Origin: Latrodectus hesperus
Lineage: Eukaryota > Arthropoda > Arachnida > Araneae > Theridiidae
Assembly: GCA_037975125.1 (NCBI GenBank)
Contig: CM075853.1
Span: 29,254,295-29,318,294, forward strand
Length of the DNA stretch: 64,000 bases
Reading direction: 5' to 3'
Positions 1 to 13,800 of the stretch are shown piece by piece; the stretch's first letter is position 1; each line of letters begins with the position of its first letter. The position numbers and the translations under genes were made by a program. Below the pieces are notes generated by a model. The model was not told the DNA's origin and made no database searches. It worked only from the letters and a program-made list of their open reading frames with translations.

Positions 1-1964
1 TTACATCGCGATATCAAACATGGAAAGGGAGGAAGACTTTGAGGAGATTTTGGACATTTTTATATCTATTCTTCTTCACCTTTCTCTCTGTCTCTGCAAC
101 TCAAAAATTCCCTGAATGAACTCAGAATGTGATAATTTGAACCTTGGTTTTCGCGCTTTCTGCGTTTCACCGATGTTTGAAGTGTGCTAACAAACAATTG
201 TTTTATAAAAGATAAAATTATTTTTTTTCAATATATATTGTATTGCTCATTTTCCGTACAGGGATTTTTAATTTTTCACTGACACTCACAAATTATTCAC
301 TCGTCATTCTAATTTACTTTATGATAAAAATGCTTCAAAATTTTCCTTTTATATTTGAAGTAGAGCATTACCGATTTCTATATCATTCAAGAATATAGTT
401 ATTTGTTGAAATAATTTTGCTTTTCAAAATATGAAAAATTTAATTTCAGCTTCATCACTTATGAGCCTTTTAATACACAAGATTCTCAGAAGATTTTTTT
501 TAAAATGTTCAATATTCGTGTATTGTAAATAAGAATTTTCTCTGTAAATAGACGTTTTCTCTGTTGTGTGTGTGTGTGCAAGATTTTGATAATTTTTCAT
601 TTCAAAAAATATAACTTTAAAACTTTAAATGAAGATAAATTATCATCTATAAATAATGCTATCAGTTTTTTTTCTGAGCTGAATTATAATTACATGTTTC
701 CTTCTCATTTCTTCTAAGTTTTCTTAATTATGTAATTACCGCATTGAATGCCTTATTTAAATAAATTATTGAAGCTCACATTTTAGTTAAGATTTTTCTA
801 TTTTTTCAAAACTGTAGTTTAAAATTGCTTAAAATACAAATTCAGTTTTTAAATTATGCAAATAAATATTAAAATAGAGTGATATATTGAAGAACTTTTT
901 TCTATGAACTGCTTGTTATTGCTTGTTATCGTTCTTATTTTTAATGACATTCGCACCTGATAATTACTAGTTTTATATACGTATGTGTGAAGTATTTTTA
1001 TTGCTATAGCGTTTCACTTTTTCAAAAGGTAAATTCCAAATGTAGTGGGATTTTTTCACCCCAATCATCAGAAAATAAACTGGAAAGATCATCATAAATT
1101 TGTTACCCAAGATGAGCAGGTAAATGTTATTTAACTAACTTGCATTCGATGGACTAGATTAATATTACCTAATAATTATTCAAAGACGGGTATATAAAGT
1201 CTAATTTGGGTCATTATTTCAATTTAATCTATAATTGATTATATTGGTGAAATTCCACTGAAAACTTAAATTCCTGTAAATTATTCAATACAATTTTTAT
1301 TCGTGATAAATGAAATGATTACTTTCTTCCAATTGTTACTGTATTTAATCATTAAGAGTTCGTTATTTAGAAATCACTATTAATTGTCATGTAATCCTCA
1401 GTAGAGGAACTTATATTGTACTAAACACAGTTATGCGTTAATTATTGAGTAATATATTGATCTATTCTAGAAAAATGTTTCTCAATTTTAGGGTGACATT
1501 TTAACATATAAATGGAAATTTCAGTTAATTAATTGTTTTCGTTAGAATAATTTTTGCAGAGTATTTACTACTGATATAAGCACAAATAAAGTTGAAACAA
1601 TTTATGATGAATTAAAATCTTCATAAATATTACTTGAAAATAAATATAATTAAATTATTAATTTTATAATTTCATGTAAAAATATAAAATGTTTAAGATG
1701 TTTAAGTTGAAACACATTGTTTCGTGAAACTTTTGTCTTGAAAGCTTTTATAAATATGAGAATTAATGAACAGAAATAGAAAATGTTTTGCAATTCAAGT
1801 ATAATGAATATATTTATAAGTTTGGTTTAAATCTGTATTAAATATTTTAAACATCATAAACAAACATAGATATACAAGTATATATATGACTCCTTGTATA
1901 TTTTTATGTATCAAAAATTATCACCAAAAAGGGAATTCAGAATTAAGTAATAGGAAGAATTAAG

Positions 1965-1966
<2 letters not shown>
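1..1966. other. AT-rich non-coding DNA, no gene seen
   Basis: The first 180 bases are less AT-rich than the rest and hold a short open frame starting at base 20 in a good initiation context (A at -3, G at +4). It codes for about 31 residues and has no donor site that I can see, so I do not call it. A short (TG)n run lies near 565-577. The remainder is low-complexity A/T sequence with stops in all frames. Confidence 0.6.
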
Positions 1967-2023
<57 letters not shown>

Positions 2024-2049
2024 TATAGATAGATAGATATAGATATATG
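1967..2049. repeat. (TA)n microsatellite with GATA end
   Basis: A pure AT dinucleotide run passes into a short GATA/ATAG section. The predicted protein over it on the minus strand is only alternating Tyr-Ile and is an artefact of the repeat. Confidence 0.97.
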
Positions 2050-5000
2050 CATTTGAAAACATTAGTTTTTAATATAAAATTGATAATAATTTGAATACAC
2101 AACCATTTTACATAATATACTAAATTATATGAATATAATCCGTACATAAGAATCTGCTACAAATATCATTTTGAAATAGTAAGATTTGTTGCTTTCATCA
2201 GCAATTCTTAATGACTATACAGAGTGCGAAAAGTAAAGCCAACCCTTAAAGTCAACGCGTAAAATGTAATGCATTAAATATAATTTCTTCCCTTCACTGT
2301 AGGTGCTGAAAATGGCCTCCACTCACTTCATCACACTTGAGCTTTTAAAGAAAAATCAGGAGTAGCCTTTGAATATAAAGCTTAGATTGTATTAAAACGA
2401 AATATTATATGAGATTATATATTCATTGCATTAGTAAAATACAAAAACTATTATAAAATTTCTAACTTCTTTATCCGGGGAGAATTGAAAAATAAATTTT
2501 CTAATTAGTAAACAGTTAAAGTTTAAAAATATATAATTTAAAGAATTGTTCCATTATTCAAAATTAGGCTTACAGCTATCTTAGGTATTAAGTTTACTTA
2601 AGTGTTAATGTAGTTCATATAGTAACAAGAAGAAATTGTAAGGCTGAAAATGAATTTGATTATCTAAATTTATATCACATGTCTAATTCATGTGGATATC
2701 TTATTTGGGGGGGGGTACTTGTATTGAAGCAAGTTAATTTCTAAAAAATTATGATTTAAAATACTGAGAAAGAAAATCGTAATTATAAATCTATCTCTAA
2801 ATAATCATCATCGATTGTTTTAGAACATTCATTAGCAAACTAATAGTTGCAATGAACAATTCTACTGTTCTATTCTAGTTAAAGCTACTGTAAAAAAATA
2901 TTAATACATAATATTAAAAAAATAACCAATTTACATTTTAGTCGAAGGGTTAATCTGGAAACATTTGGTTATTGTGGAAATTTTTCATGATTCGTTTCTT
3001 GTATTATTCTTTTTTGCTAAGGCCAAAATGTAAATTATCATTCAATTAAAAGCATAAATCGGAAAAATAATGCTTTTATTCATTAATTTTTTTTATTTTT
3101 ATTCTTTATATGTAATATTTGATCAAATAAATGTTTTTCATAAAATTGATATTTTCTCAATTTTTGAACATTAATATTCGAGATTTCATTGAAAAGATAG
3201 AATTAACTAAAACAATTTGCATTTTAATTCTTTTTTCTTTAATTTTCTTACAAGCATACTATAGTAAAAATTTTTTCCATATTTAATAAACTTTAGATAT
3301 CATATTAAATTTTCTTAATTAGTAAAAGAACTATAAGCAAATGTGAAACAAAAGATGTTTCATAGGAAATAATAATTCAAAAGCAAATATGTTGTAAAAA
3401 GAAATCACATTTGACATAGAAAAGCTAACATTGAATTCACATTAACATCGAAGAAATCACATTTGACATGGAAAAGTTTAAGGATATCTTATGAATTATA
3501 TTTCACAATGTCACTGCAAAAAATTTACTTTAACAAGAAAAGCCTTAAAATGCATATTGCTACGAACACTCAACTGATTTTCTGAGTTTATTGAAATCTA
3601 TAAATTATATAGTACCAAAACATTTTCAAGAATATCTCCATTCATAAAAATAAAAATGCTTCAAAATATTAAAATTTCAATGACTAACGAAAAATTAAAA
3701 CTTTCTATTCGATTTCTGTAACGCAATTGATAAATCTGATTTACATTGAAGATTTATCGTTGAGAATGTAAACATATTACATATATAACAAATTCTAATA
3801 AATGAAGAATTATTTCTGGTGTAATTTTTCTACATAAAACGTTTCTTTGCATTTCAGTTTAATGAGTGTTTTGTCTCGTACTGAAAGATCTTGTTGCCAT
3901 TAAATTTACAAATGCAATGGAGTTTTTACCATAAAAATAAAACAAAATGGAAAAGTTATGTAAACTAAGGAAAAAAGTAGGAAGAAAATTAATGATTCTT
4001 GGAACACAAATTTTATATCTCATATTGAAAACTCATAAAATATGTAACAATTTCCATAAAAAACATATTAAGATGGCTTGGAAGGAAATGGTATATCTTT
4101 TATACTTTATGATAAGTTTTCAAATCTTTGCAATTTAGCAATGTTTGCTGTTTTTGATGTTTTCATTGAAATTCTAGCATTCAGGCTCGGTTAGTTAAAT
4201 TATGTGGTGCTATTTTACGAGTTCACAGAAAAAGTCTTTCGTGAAAATATTGCAAAATAACTTCATTTAGACTGGAGGAAATATTTTCTCTCTTAAATAT
4301 TTCAAAATTTATATCTTTGTTGACAGGAGTTGGTTTTAGCAGCTAACTAATAAGTCATAAAAGTTTTTTTATTCTTATTGGAAAAAATATTGCTACCAAA
4401 TTTTTCTTGAAAGAAAATATAACTTATCTTAGGAATTTCACTAAAAACAAAATTCTTCCATAAAAAAATTTAAACCTACTCAACTATAAAATTACAATTT
4501 AAAATCTCACTATTTTTATTTCGCAAAATTTACTAATTTACAAAAATTAACAAAAATACTATTATTATAAAAATTCAAACCAAAACACTTTAAATAACAT
4601 TCAAGGATCATTTTACATAGATCAAAAAGTTCCATTTTATCGTGTATAGTTGAATAGTAGGTTTCTTGTAAAAATATTGTTCTGTATCAAGATATTGATG
4701 AGTTTTCTTTGATAAAACAACTCAGTTGATTGGTATGAATAATGCTCTACTTTTTCTGAGTACGAAGTTCACTCAGATAACTAACTCACTTTTTGAAACC
4801 ACTATAATGTCATCTTGGAAACAGCAAATTCCAATTTTTCTATTTTTCTGATAAGAATAAAGAATCTAATGAAAGCCAGGACATTTGAACACTTCATCTT
4901 TATATCTGATTCGTGTTTAAAACTTTAGTAATAATTCTTAACCGAAAAAATTAATTTAATAATTTTAAGCAGAATATAGTATGTTGAAGATTATTTAGAT

Positions 5001-8000
5001 TTGCTAATATTAAAACGTTTGTACTTATTGAATTCAATTATTAGGTTATTGCTATTAAAGACAATTATGTGAATAGTCTAAAATTAAAAATATTTCGTAT
5101 ATAAAACTACAAATGTATACTGCAAGTATGTTTTTTAAAAAGAACAGTGAAAAATTGTACAGTGAATTCGTTTGTGTATTACTTTTTAAAACTCTCTTTC
5201 CATAAATAAAGTCTACAAAATAATTTTGCAAAATTAAAATTCCATTTTAAAAATGCATGTTTTTTATCTTCACAAATTAGGAAATCTGTTTTATGAATAT
5301 AAAATTTTTATTATAGTCACAAAACAGTAATATTCATAAATTCATAAACCATTATTTTAATATACTTAAATGATGCCTAAAATTGAAAACAATAGGTTTT
5401 ATATTAAAAAAATATGTCGTCTGCATTTTTTTCAGTCTTTCATTTTTTATTTGAAGATAAAACTCATCCCTAAAGCTGATTATCAATCTCAAATTCTAAA
5501 CATTATAACTAAAATATGATGTGAAGAATTTGAGATGAGATAATTTTTTAATTAATATTAAGAAGATTTCTAAAATTATCATTTTTATAACATCTAAATT
5601 TTCAAAATTAATATTTTTAAGAAAAATAAAAAAAACTAGATATCAGTTTTGTTTAATGTACATTTGATGAAAATGCAAATTTACTGTTATTGAATAAATT
5701 AATTTTAAGCAAAATCTGAGAAATCAAATTGCTTAATATAATTAATGAGGTTTCAATCATAGACACTGTAGCTTGGGATTTCAATGCGTTATTTATATTT
5801 GATTAAAAGGAAATGAACTTGTCCTAGAGTTATGTATGTTAAATAATACATGGTTAAGTATGTTGAAAGAAAATGTATGCATCATGTTTGAGATTAAAAA
5901 CTTTTTCCTTTTAAGAAGCTTTTTCCTGAATGCATGAAATGTTAACACAATGGTCAAAAACATTTTGTAAAATATTCATTTGAATGAAGAGCTAAAGTTT
6001 AAAAACAAAAGTTTCCAAAATATTAGAATTTATAAATATCTTACCATAGCTGAGAAGTATTTATATATATTCTTGTAACACAATAAATACTAAATATTTT
6101 GGAAGAAATCTCTGATGCATTGCTATTTTACATCCCAAATTTCTTAATATGCCAAAATCATGCTACGAATATGTATGGTATGTAATGTATCGTATATGTA
6201 TTGTTTGTATAGATAGTTATTTTCTTTGTAGTACTATTATTAAGTATTTTTGAAATTATTTGGTTAGGAATATAATTTATAAAATGATTATTTGAGGTCT
6301 TACTTTTCCGACGTACATAACTTATATATACATAGGGAAATATTGTTCAGCGTTACATTTAGCTTAGAATTTTACATAATGCAAATAATTATTAATAAGA
6401 AATCAATTTAACTAGACAAATTCTTTCCCATATCAGAAATATTTCTAGCATTATCATAGAGATTTGAGAATTTATCATCAGAAAATGACAAGGTGGAAAT
6501 AATTTTACAAAGAACAATTTTCTATTCTGGTTCCAAATGTTCACATTTATGATATTCACATTTTTTACTCTTGTCTTTTGCCTATTCAAATTATTTTATA
6601 TTAAAATAATATGAAATTCTATAAAGTAAATTCTTTAGGTTTTAGTTTTGTTTTTCAATTTTATAAATATAATACTATTTATAATTTGCACAATTTTATA
6701 AAGTTCATAGAATAACACAGAACATTAAATGTTTAATATTTACTAACAAATATTCTTAATTTATCTCGGCAGAATATTAATTATTCATTTTTTAAATTAA
6801 TCGATGAAGTGTTCAAATGGAACATACGATATATAGTGAAAATCAGAGTCCAAAATGTTTTATTTGTTTGCCTTCTTTGTTTTTTTTTACAATTTATGTA
6901 ATAAAAAACTTTCAAAAATATTATTCTATAGATGCTTTTTATTTTATAATTAAATTCATTAAATGATTATAATAAAAATTTACCTCGCAAATTTCAATAT
7001 ATATTCTTTATTGAATTGGATTTCAATTAAAACATCTTCTGCCTTGGGAAATTGTGAGAAACATCTACTTTGTGAATCGTAAAATTCGGACAAATATATA
7101 AGTGACAGCTTTAAAAATGTCTTTTGTTTCAAAATTTCAATTAAATAAAAGAAGACGATTTTCAAAAAATTCTCCAATAAATTTAATTACACTAATAAAC
7201 TTTTTATAAACAAATATTTAAAAAACGAAGATATTTTTTAAATTGCAGATTTCTGAAACTAAATATTATTTTATTTTGTGACCAATAACACCGCCAGTAC
7301 AAAATAAAGTATTTTGTTTTACAGATAGAAATACTTCTTTAGCTTTAAAAACATATTAGAAAATAAAGATAAACTTATAGTTGTAAAAAATTATATCTTA
7401 AGACATAATATTGAAATGAACTTTGTGCATTCTATTTATGCTTCATCTTGATTTTTTATCTATAAGTTTGTAATGTTTTTAAATTTAAGAGCCGTATCAT
7501 TAACTTTTCTCTGAAAACCAAACTAACTTTTTCTATTAAACTTTCTGCCAAAAGATGTCTCTGGTCTCAAATGAATTGTTTTCAGTGTCATTGTTATCTT
7601 AACGCTATAAAAGATGAGAATGAAGGAAATGTGAAAATAATGTCTCGGCTCTCACACAAAGGATATGACAAAATAAAAAATTAAAAATTCGGTTAAAAAT
7701 TTAGCATGCATTTCTTAAATATGTATAAACACAATTTCAACATGAGATATAAATTTTCTCAATATGATTTTCAAAACAAAACTTAGTTTTCACTTTTACA
7801 AGTACAAAACGCTAAAAGTTGATAATATTCGTCGGAAGCACTGTTAAACGTTTCAATGATTGTATCGCATAATGATTTTCTAAATAGATAACACAGAACT
7901 CCTGTATTTTTTCAATATAAAGTTATAGAAGATTTAAAACTTCACTGACAACTAATAATGTTAAAAAGGGGAATAGTATTTAATGAATTGCCTAAATGTG

Positions 8001-8026
8001 ATACAAAATTTAATCTATATTCATTA
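2050..8026. other. AT-rich desert with one small duplication
   Basis: No gene is supported. A block of about 30 bases is duplicated 52 bp apart at 3400-3478 (shared core gaaatcacatttgacat). Around 2219-2350 the sequence is less AT-rich and begins TACAGAGTGCG; it could be an old transposon edge, but I cannot assign it. Open frames of 60-65 codons here (for example at 3947 and 6392) are lysine/isoleucine/phenylalanine-rich and have no recognisable motif, which is what chance gives at this composition. Confidence 0.6.
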
Positions 8027-8249
<223 letters not shown>

Positions 8250-8253
<4 letters not shown>

Positions 8254-9265
8254 TTGTGATGTTGATTTTTTAATTCATGAATGATTAAAGGAATTTTGAA
8301 TTTTTGGAACAGTTGAATTTGTTTAAATATCGCAGAGGATTTAAATTATCTTTCAATACGCTAAAAGCAATAAATAAAGATATGCATAAAAGCAATAAAT
8401 AAAGATATGAGCTGAAAACTTCTTTATAGTAATTTCAGAATTATGTATACATATAAAGATCAATGCCAGTGTTGGGATAACCTATTAGTCACATACATTT
8501 CAAAGTAATTTATAAAGAAAATGAAATCTAATTAAGTGTTAAATTTTTTGAACAAATTTAGATCTGCAATAAGATTGAGCGAAAATGAGTAGCAATCAAT
8601 ACGTTGTTATCCATGCATTTATATTACATCCTAATTATATCAGGTATTTTTTTAAATCTATCAAAGCTAAAAATAAATACTATAATATTTATTTAAGAAC
8701 TGAACTTTACATTTTCTTTGCAAAAATGAAACAAAAATCAAGCTTTATAGGCATAATAGAATTTGAAGAATGAATATTAATTTTACAAAGATTACATGAA
8801 CTGTAAAATAGAGCATTAATTCTTAAAATCCAGGAATAGATTTAAAAAAAAATTAATTTTGTTTTCATTATGAAGTTATTGAAAATCAAATGTTTCCATT
8901 AAACAGAAATTATGTATTTAATTTCTTATAAGTGTAAAATTTTCAAATCTGCAAATCTGTGTATTCCTTAAGTTGGATTTTTACCAACAAAATTAAAATT
9001 ATTAAAAGTGGTGTAATCTTAAAATATATACAGTTAGAAATTCGTAAAGAATTTATTAGGTAAAGATATAATTAGCAAATCAGTAATAACAAGCATAAGA
9101 TACTGATTGTGTCCAATGGATAGAATTTAAATTAATTTCCTTCTTTTTTTTTTTTTTTTTTGTAAATGAAAAAGTTTGTCCTCTTAATATCTTCAAAATA
9201 AACCTTCTCTGTTTAGGCTATTATTTGTTTTATCTTTAAATCTTGAAATAAAAAAGAAGTAGGAA
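8250..9265. other. AT-rich non-coding DNA
   Basis: A block of about 22 bp is tandemly duplicated with a 25-bp period at 8363-8410 (core agcaataaataaagatatg). A T-run of about 18 lies at 9144-9161. No gene is seen. Confidence 0.6.
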
Positions 9266-9595
9266 TTGGTCTAGGAATGTGATTATTCAACCAATAAACA
9301 CAAAGAGAATTGCCATGAATAAAACGATTTTAATTTTCTGATTTTTTTTCAATTTTGTGATTTCTTAATCAACACTTGGTCTAGGAATGTGATTATTCAA
9401 CCAATAAACTCAGAAAGAATTGCCATGAATAAAACGATTTTAATTTTCTGATGATTTTTCAATTTTGTGATTTCTTAATCAACACTTGGTCTAGGAATGT
9501 GATTATTCAACCAATAAACTCAGAAAGAATTGCCATGAATAAAACGATTTTAATTTTCTGATTTTTTTTCAATTTTGTGCTTTCTTAATCAACAC
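9266..9595. repeat. Tandem repeat, 3 units of 110 bp
   Basis: Three head-to-tail copies start at 9266, 9376 and 9486, each with the phrase ttggtctaggaatgtg. The copies differ at only a few sites, such as a T-run interruption in unit 2, so the array is recent or kept uniform by unequal exchange. No open frame spans it. The adjacent units have no spacer, which rules out a CRISPR-like layout. Confidence 0.95.
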
Positions 9596-10069
9596 TTTAA
9601 TTTTCTAAAATTTACGAATAGAAAATGTGGTAAGTAAGAAACAAATTGTAAAATAGATTTCTAGTTTTAATCAAGTTTTTCTATTACAATCTTCTAATCA
9701 AATGAGATACACTTTGCTGCTTACAGAAATTAAGATTTAACAATTATCTTTCTAATAGAATTTAGTTTGTTTGAATTGAAAACGGAATAAGCGAAGCACA
9801 TATTTTGTTGAAATATTTTTGCATTAGAAAATTTAAAGGATAACTAGATTCTTCGAAAAATACTTGCAGATAATATTTAGAAATGATTTTTTATTTTCAT
9901 TTGGAAAATTGATTTTTACTGTAGACTGTACGTTGAATTGACACAACAAATCGCAAAACTGCAGTTGTAAAATTTTAAGTTATAAACCAGATATCAATTT
10001 TCAGATTGAAATTAAAGTCTTGTAATGTATCAACCACTATGTTACGTTTTCCAAACAGCATCCATTTTA
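9596..10069. other. AT-rich flank of the LINE insertion
   Basis: Ordinary A/T-rich sequence up to the left target-site duplication. No gene is seen. Confidence 0.6.
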
Positions 10070-10083
10070 AAGCCTAATTTAAT
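10070..10083. repeat. LINE target-site duplication, left copy
   Basis: The 14 bases aagcctaatttaat occur here and again at 15062-15075, exactly bracketing the LINE. A perfect 14-bp direct repeat at both ends is the signature of target-primed insertion and fixes the element's boundaries. Confidence 0.93.
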
Positions 10084-10172
10084 CTTCTTCTTCTTCGAGT
10101 TGGGTTTGTATGTCATTGAGCACCTCTGCTTTTATCAGCATTTTGTACTGTTAACTCCAAACCCAATGTTTC
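10084..10172 (-). other. LINE 3' UTR and (GAA)n tail
   Basis: About 89 bp follow the ORF2 stop codon. On the minus strand the element ends in GAAGAAGAAGAAG directly against the target-site duplication, with no poly(A) and no AATAAA before it. Simple-repeat tails other than poly(A) are known in the I superfamily. The tail is what the reverse transcriptase is expected to use for priming (family knowledge). Confidence 0.85.
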
Positions 10173-13100
10173 TTAGTTCCATTTGCTCGGATCACCCACT
10201 TTATTAATAAAGTCTGATAACCCTTTAATGGAATCTAGGTGTAACTCTCTAGTATGGATGATGCCTAAAGAGGTTAATCTAGGGAGGGCAAGAGCCTCGC
10301 ATTCATAAATGATATGCTTGGCCGTTTCCTCTTGCATATGACATTTCCTGCAGATAGGATCTTGCTGAAACAGTCCCATTTTATGGAGATGTTTTCTGAA
10401 ATAGTAGTGCCCAGTTATGAAGCCTACGATTAAACGTATCTTCTGCCTAGAGCATCTAAGAATTTCATAGGAAATCCTCGCTGATGACCTACAGATCATA
10501 CCTTTAGCGTGGATTTGACCAGGAGATTTGAGCCAAGCTTCATACATCTTCCGTTTTTCCCATCTGCGAACATTGGTTTTTGCGGTCTTCAAATTGATCC
10601 CACAAAAAGGTTCTGGACCAATGGGAACAAAAGACGATCCTTGTTTAGCAAGCTCATCAGCCTTTTCATTGCCTTCGATACCTTTATGCCCTGGCACCCA
10701 TACAAGGATCACCCTGTTTCTAGTTGCCAGTTCTGTAAGAAGGTTTCTACACTCCAGAATCATTTTAGATTTGATTTCGAAGGAATTAAGCGCTTTTAAA
10801 GCGGCTTGACTGTCACTGAAAATGAGAATCCGCTTATCGTAGTAGCCCTTCTTCATATTCAGTTGCAGACAGTGGATAATGGCCAAAACTTCTGCCTGGA
10901 AGTCCGAAGCGTATCGCCCAAGGCTTACAGACAAGCTGATTCTTGGTGACACGCCGCAAACTCCCAGACCTGAGAGGCTGTTCTTCAGTGATCCATCTGT
11001 GTACCAGATTAGATCTCCTGTTTTAGTTCCAAACATGTTGTTATCCCATTCCTCTCTAGTTGGAAAAACTACATCAAATGTCTTGTCAAACATGTATGTT
11101 TTTTCCATGATGTCAGATGGCATCAGAAAAGTAGGGTCTTGAAATTTCCTGGTGATGCCCTTGTGCCCTTTGGCAACAGGCTGGTCATACCAGTGGTTTT
11201 GCAGCTTCATTCTATATGCATTCAATCTTGCAACGCTGCATATGAAGATGTCCAAGGGAGTCAGATCCAACACAACCTCCAATGCTCTGGTTGGCGTGGT
11301 GGAGATTGCTCCTGCGATGCAGAGACAGGCTAGTCTTTGTAGACTCCTCAATCTGTCAATCACAGTCTTCTGTTCCACCTTATGCCACCAGATCACACAG
11401 GCATATGTGAAAATGGGCCTGACAAAAGCTGTGTACATCCATAACATCAGTTTTGGATGTAAACCCCAGTTCTTACCAAGCATTCGCCTGCAAATCACAA
11501 TGCTTTTCTTTGCTCGGTTGATCCTATCATCAATGTGCTTATTCCAGGTGAGTTTCTGGTCTAAATAGATGCCCAGATACTTCACCTCTGAAGCCACATT
11601 GATTTCAACATCAAAAAGTCTTGGTATGAAAAAACCTTTCCGTTTCTTTTTGCGTGTAAAAGGTACAAGGTAGGTTTTCTGAGTATTAACCATCAGGTCC
11701 CTATCCATGCACCATTGACCTACATAACTTAGAGCATCCTGCATGAGATGACAAGTTATGTCAAAATCTTTACCAAAGATAAGGATGACAATGTCATCAG
11801 CATATCCCTGCGTATAATAACCCTTATCATTTAGACGTTTTATAAGGCTATTTATAACTAGGTTCCAAAGTAATGGTGACAGAACACCTGCTTGAGGACA
11901 ACCTCTAGTAGTCTTTTTTTCAAATGATTCACCGAAGATGTTCATTTGTATATATATATCCGAAATTAAGGCATCAATCCAAGTACACAGGGTCTGATTA
12001 ATCCCTGCCCCTCTAAGTGCATTGAGGATGGATGGATGGGAAGTATTATCAAAAGCACCCTGTATGTCGAGGAAAGTTGCCAAGTCAATATCCTTTTGAT
12101 CCAGAGTGGCTTCAATCTTGGAAACTAGCTGATGTAGAGCAGTCTCTGTAGATTTGCCGGGTTGATAGGCAAATTGAAGAGCATGCAAGGGACTATTTCT
12201 ACCCAAGTAATCTCTAATATGGCGATCAATGATTTTCTCCATAATTTTAAGAAAGAATGAAGAAAGACTGATTGGTCTGTATGACTTGGCCTGGTCATAA
12301 GTGTCCTTGCCAGGTTATGGAATGAAGACTATCCTAGTCTTTTGCCATGTCTTTGGTATATATCCCAGGTCCAAACTAGTTCTATACACTCTAGTTAGCA
12401 TTGTTATGACAACCTTTTCTGCCTTCTGGATCATGATGGGCATAACTCCATCAGGCCCAGGGCATTTTAGAGGTTTAAAGGCAAAAATTGCCCATTTAAC
12501 AATGTTGTAGTTTATGATATTTTTAGCGATGGTCCATTGATTGCTATTGACTCTTTGCAAAGAGCCAATGCAATGTTCCCCTTCGTTGCTATAAATATCT
12601 CTAGCTCCCGGGAAGTAAGTCCTGGTCATAATTTCCATAACCCCTTTTCCGGAAGCAGCAAAATTACCCTCCTCGTCTTTTAGGGTACCAACCAAAATAG
12701 GTTCATCCCTTTTAAGGAGTTTCTGGAGTCTAGCTCCTTCAGAAATAGAATCTATCTCGTCACAGAACTTTCTCCAGGAGTTAATCTTGCTTTTTCTAAC
12801 AAGTTTGTTATAAATAGTGAGGGCCCTTTTATAGTTCTCCCATTCACCATTTTTCTTAGCTTTGTTAAAAGTTTTCTAACATTTGCTCTTTCAGCAGCTA
12901 GAGAGTCATTCCACCAAGGGCATTGGAGTTTAGCTCTTCTAGTGCGAATGGAGCAATTGTTATGATAAGAATCTAGAATACTTCTCTGTAGGAGATCTGC
13001 TGTAACTTCTAGATCGTAGTTGTCTCTAATAGGTCTGTTACCGAGCTCAATCAACCCAGTCAGTTTTTCTTGGAATTTCTTCCAGTCCGTCCTAACTGGG

Positions 13101-13800
13101 TCTCTGAATATGCGATCCAGACACACATTAGAGTGAATTTCAAAATGGATGTTTTGATGATCTGAACCAGAAGGTCTGTCATCTACTTTCCAGTATTTGA
13201 TATTTTTACTAATCAGCGTTGTCGCTATAGTAATGTCAATTACTTCAGATCGATTGGAAGTAAAAAAGTTAGTTTTTTGCCAACATTTAGAATATCTAAC
13301 CCATAGTTTAGAATAAATTCCAAAAGGTACTCACCTCTTTTATTTGTGTCCGTACTTCCCCAGACAACATGATGAGCATTACAGTCTAGTCCTAGGACTA
13401 CCTGTAAGTTGTTATTACTGCAAAAGTTCATGAGCTTGTGCAGAGAATGGTCAGGTGGAGCCTTCTCTTCATAGGGCAGGTATCCAGAGCCAAAAACAAT
13501 TTCCCTATTCCTACCCTCTATGTTGAGTCTGACTTTCACAGATGTCAGGTCCCTAAGAATAAATTCAGAGAGGGGAAGAACCTCAATGTTTTTATGTAAG
13601 AGTATACAAGTTCTAGCGTTACCATTAGTACAATAGATAAGCTTATCTTTAGTTCCTTTGAGACCACTGATTCTTCCCCTAACCAACCAGGGTTCTTGAA
13701 TCAGGGCCAGGTGTATATCCCCAGCAAGAAACTTCTTACTGAGGTTAGTAGTACCACTTCTACTGTGGTGTAGGTTGGCTTGAACTACCTTCACCCCCAT
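10173..13800 (-). pseudogene. LINE ORF2 polyprotein (endonuclease-RT-RNase H), broken
   Basis: The start is taken at the Met at 13800 (MGVKVVQAN), overlapping ORF1 by 41 nt. Endonuclease motifs appear in order: QANLHHSR, LIQEPW, DCNAHHVVWGS and, after a frameshift near 13275, SGSDHQNIHFEI. A second frameshift lies near 12880 in an A/T run. An in-frame TAA at 12317-12315 interrupts the RT where the family has a lysine (VFIP-stop-PGK). After it come 689 open residues counted from Met at 12242: RT motif A FLDIQGAFDN (57-66), motif B GCPQAGVLSP, catalytic YADD (147-150) and KYLGIYLDQKLTW. RNase H follows with all four acidic residues (D416 in WYTDGS, E451, D477 in FSDSQ, D529) plus the GHKG histidine. 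A C-terminal CCHC motif (C631, C634, H643, C648; C-x2-C-x8-H-x4-C) ends it. It would nick the target, copy the RNA and degrade it. Three point lesions in about 3.6 kb suggest a fairly young copy. Confidence 0.95.

Noticed and set aside
20..115. Short open frame beginning MEREEDFEEILD at the window edge
   Set aside because: Good initiation context, but only about 31 codons, with no donor site and no recognisable product.
10509..11568. Plus-strand open frames of 64-138 codons over the LINE
   Set aside because: They are antisense shadows of ORF2, whose minus-strand frame carries RT and RNase H motifs in order.
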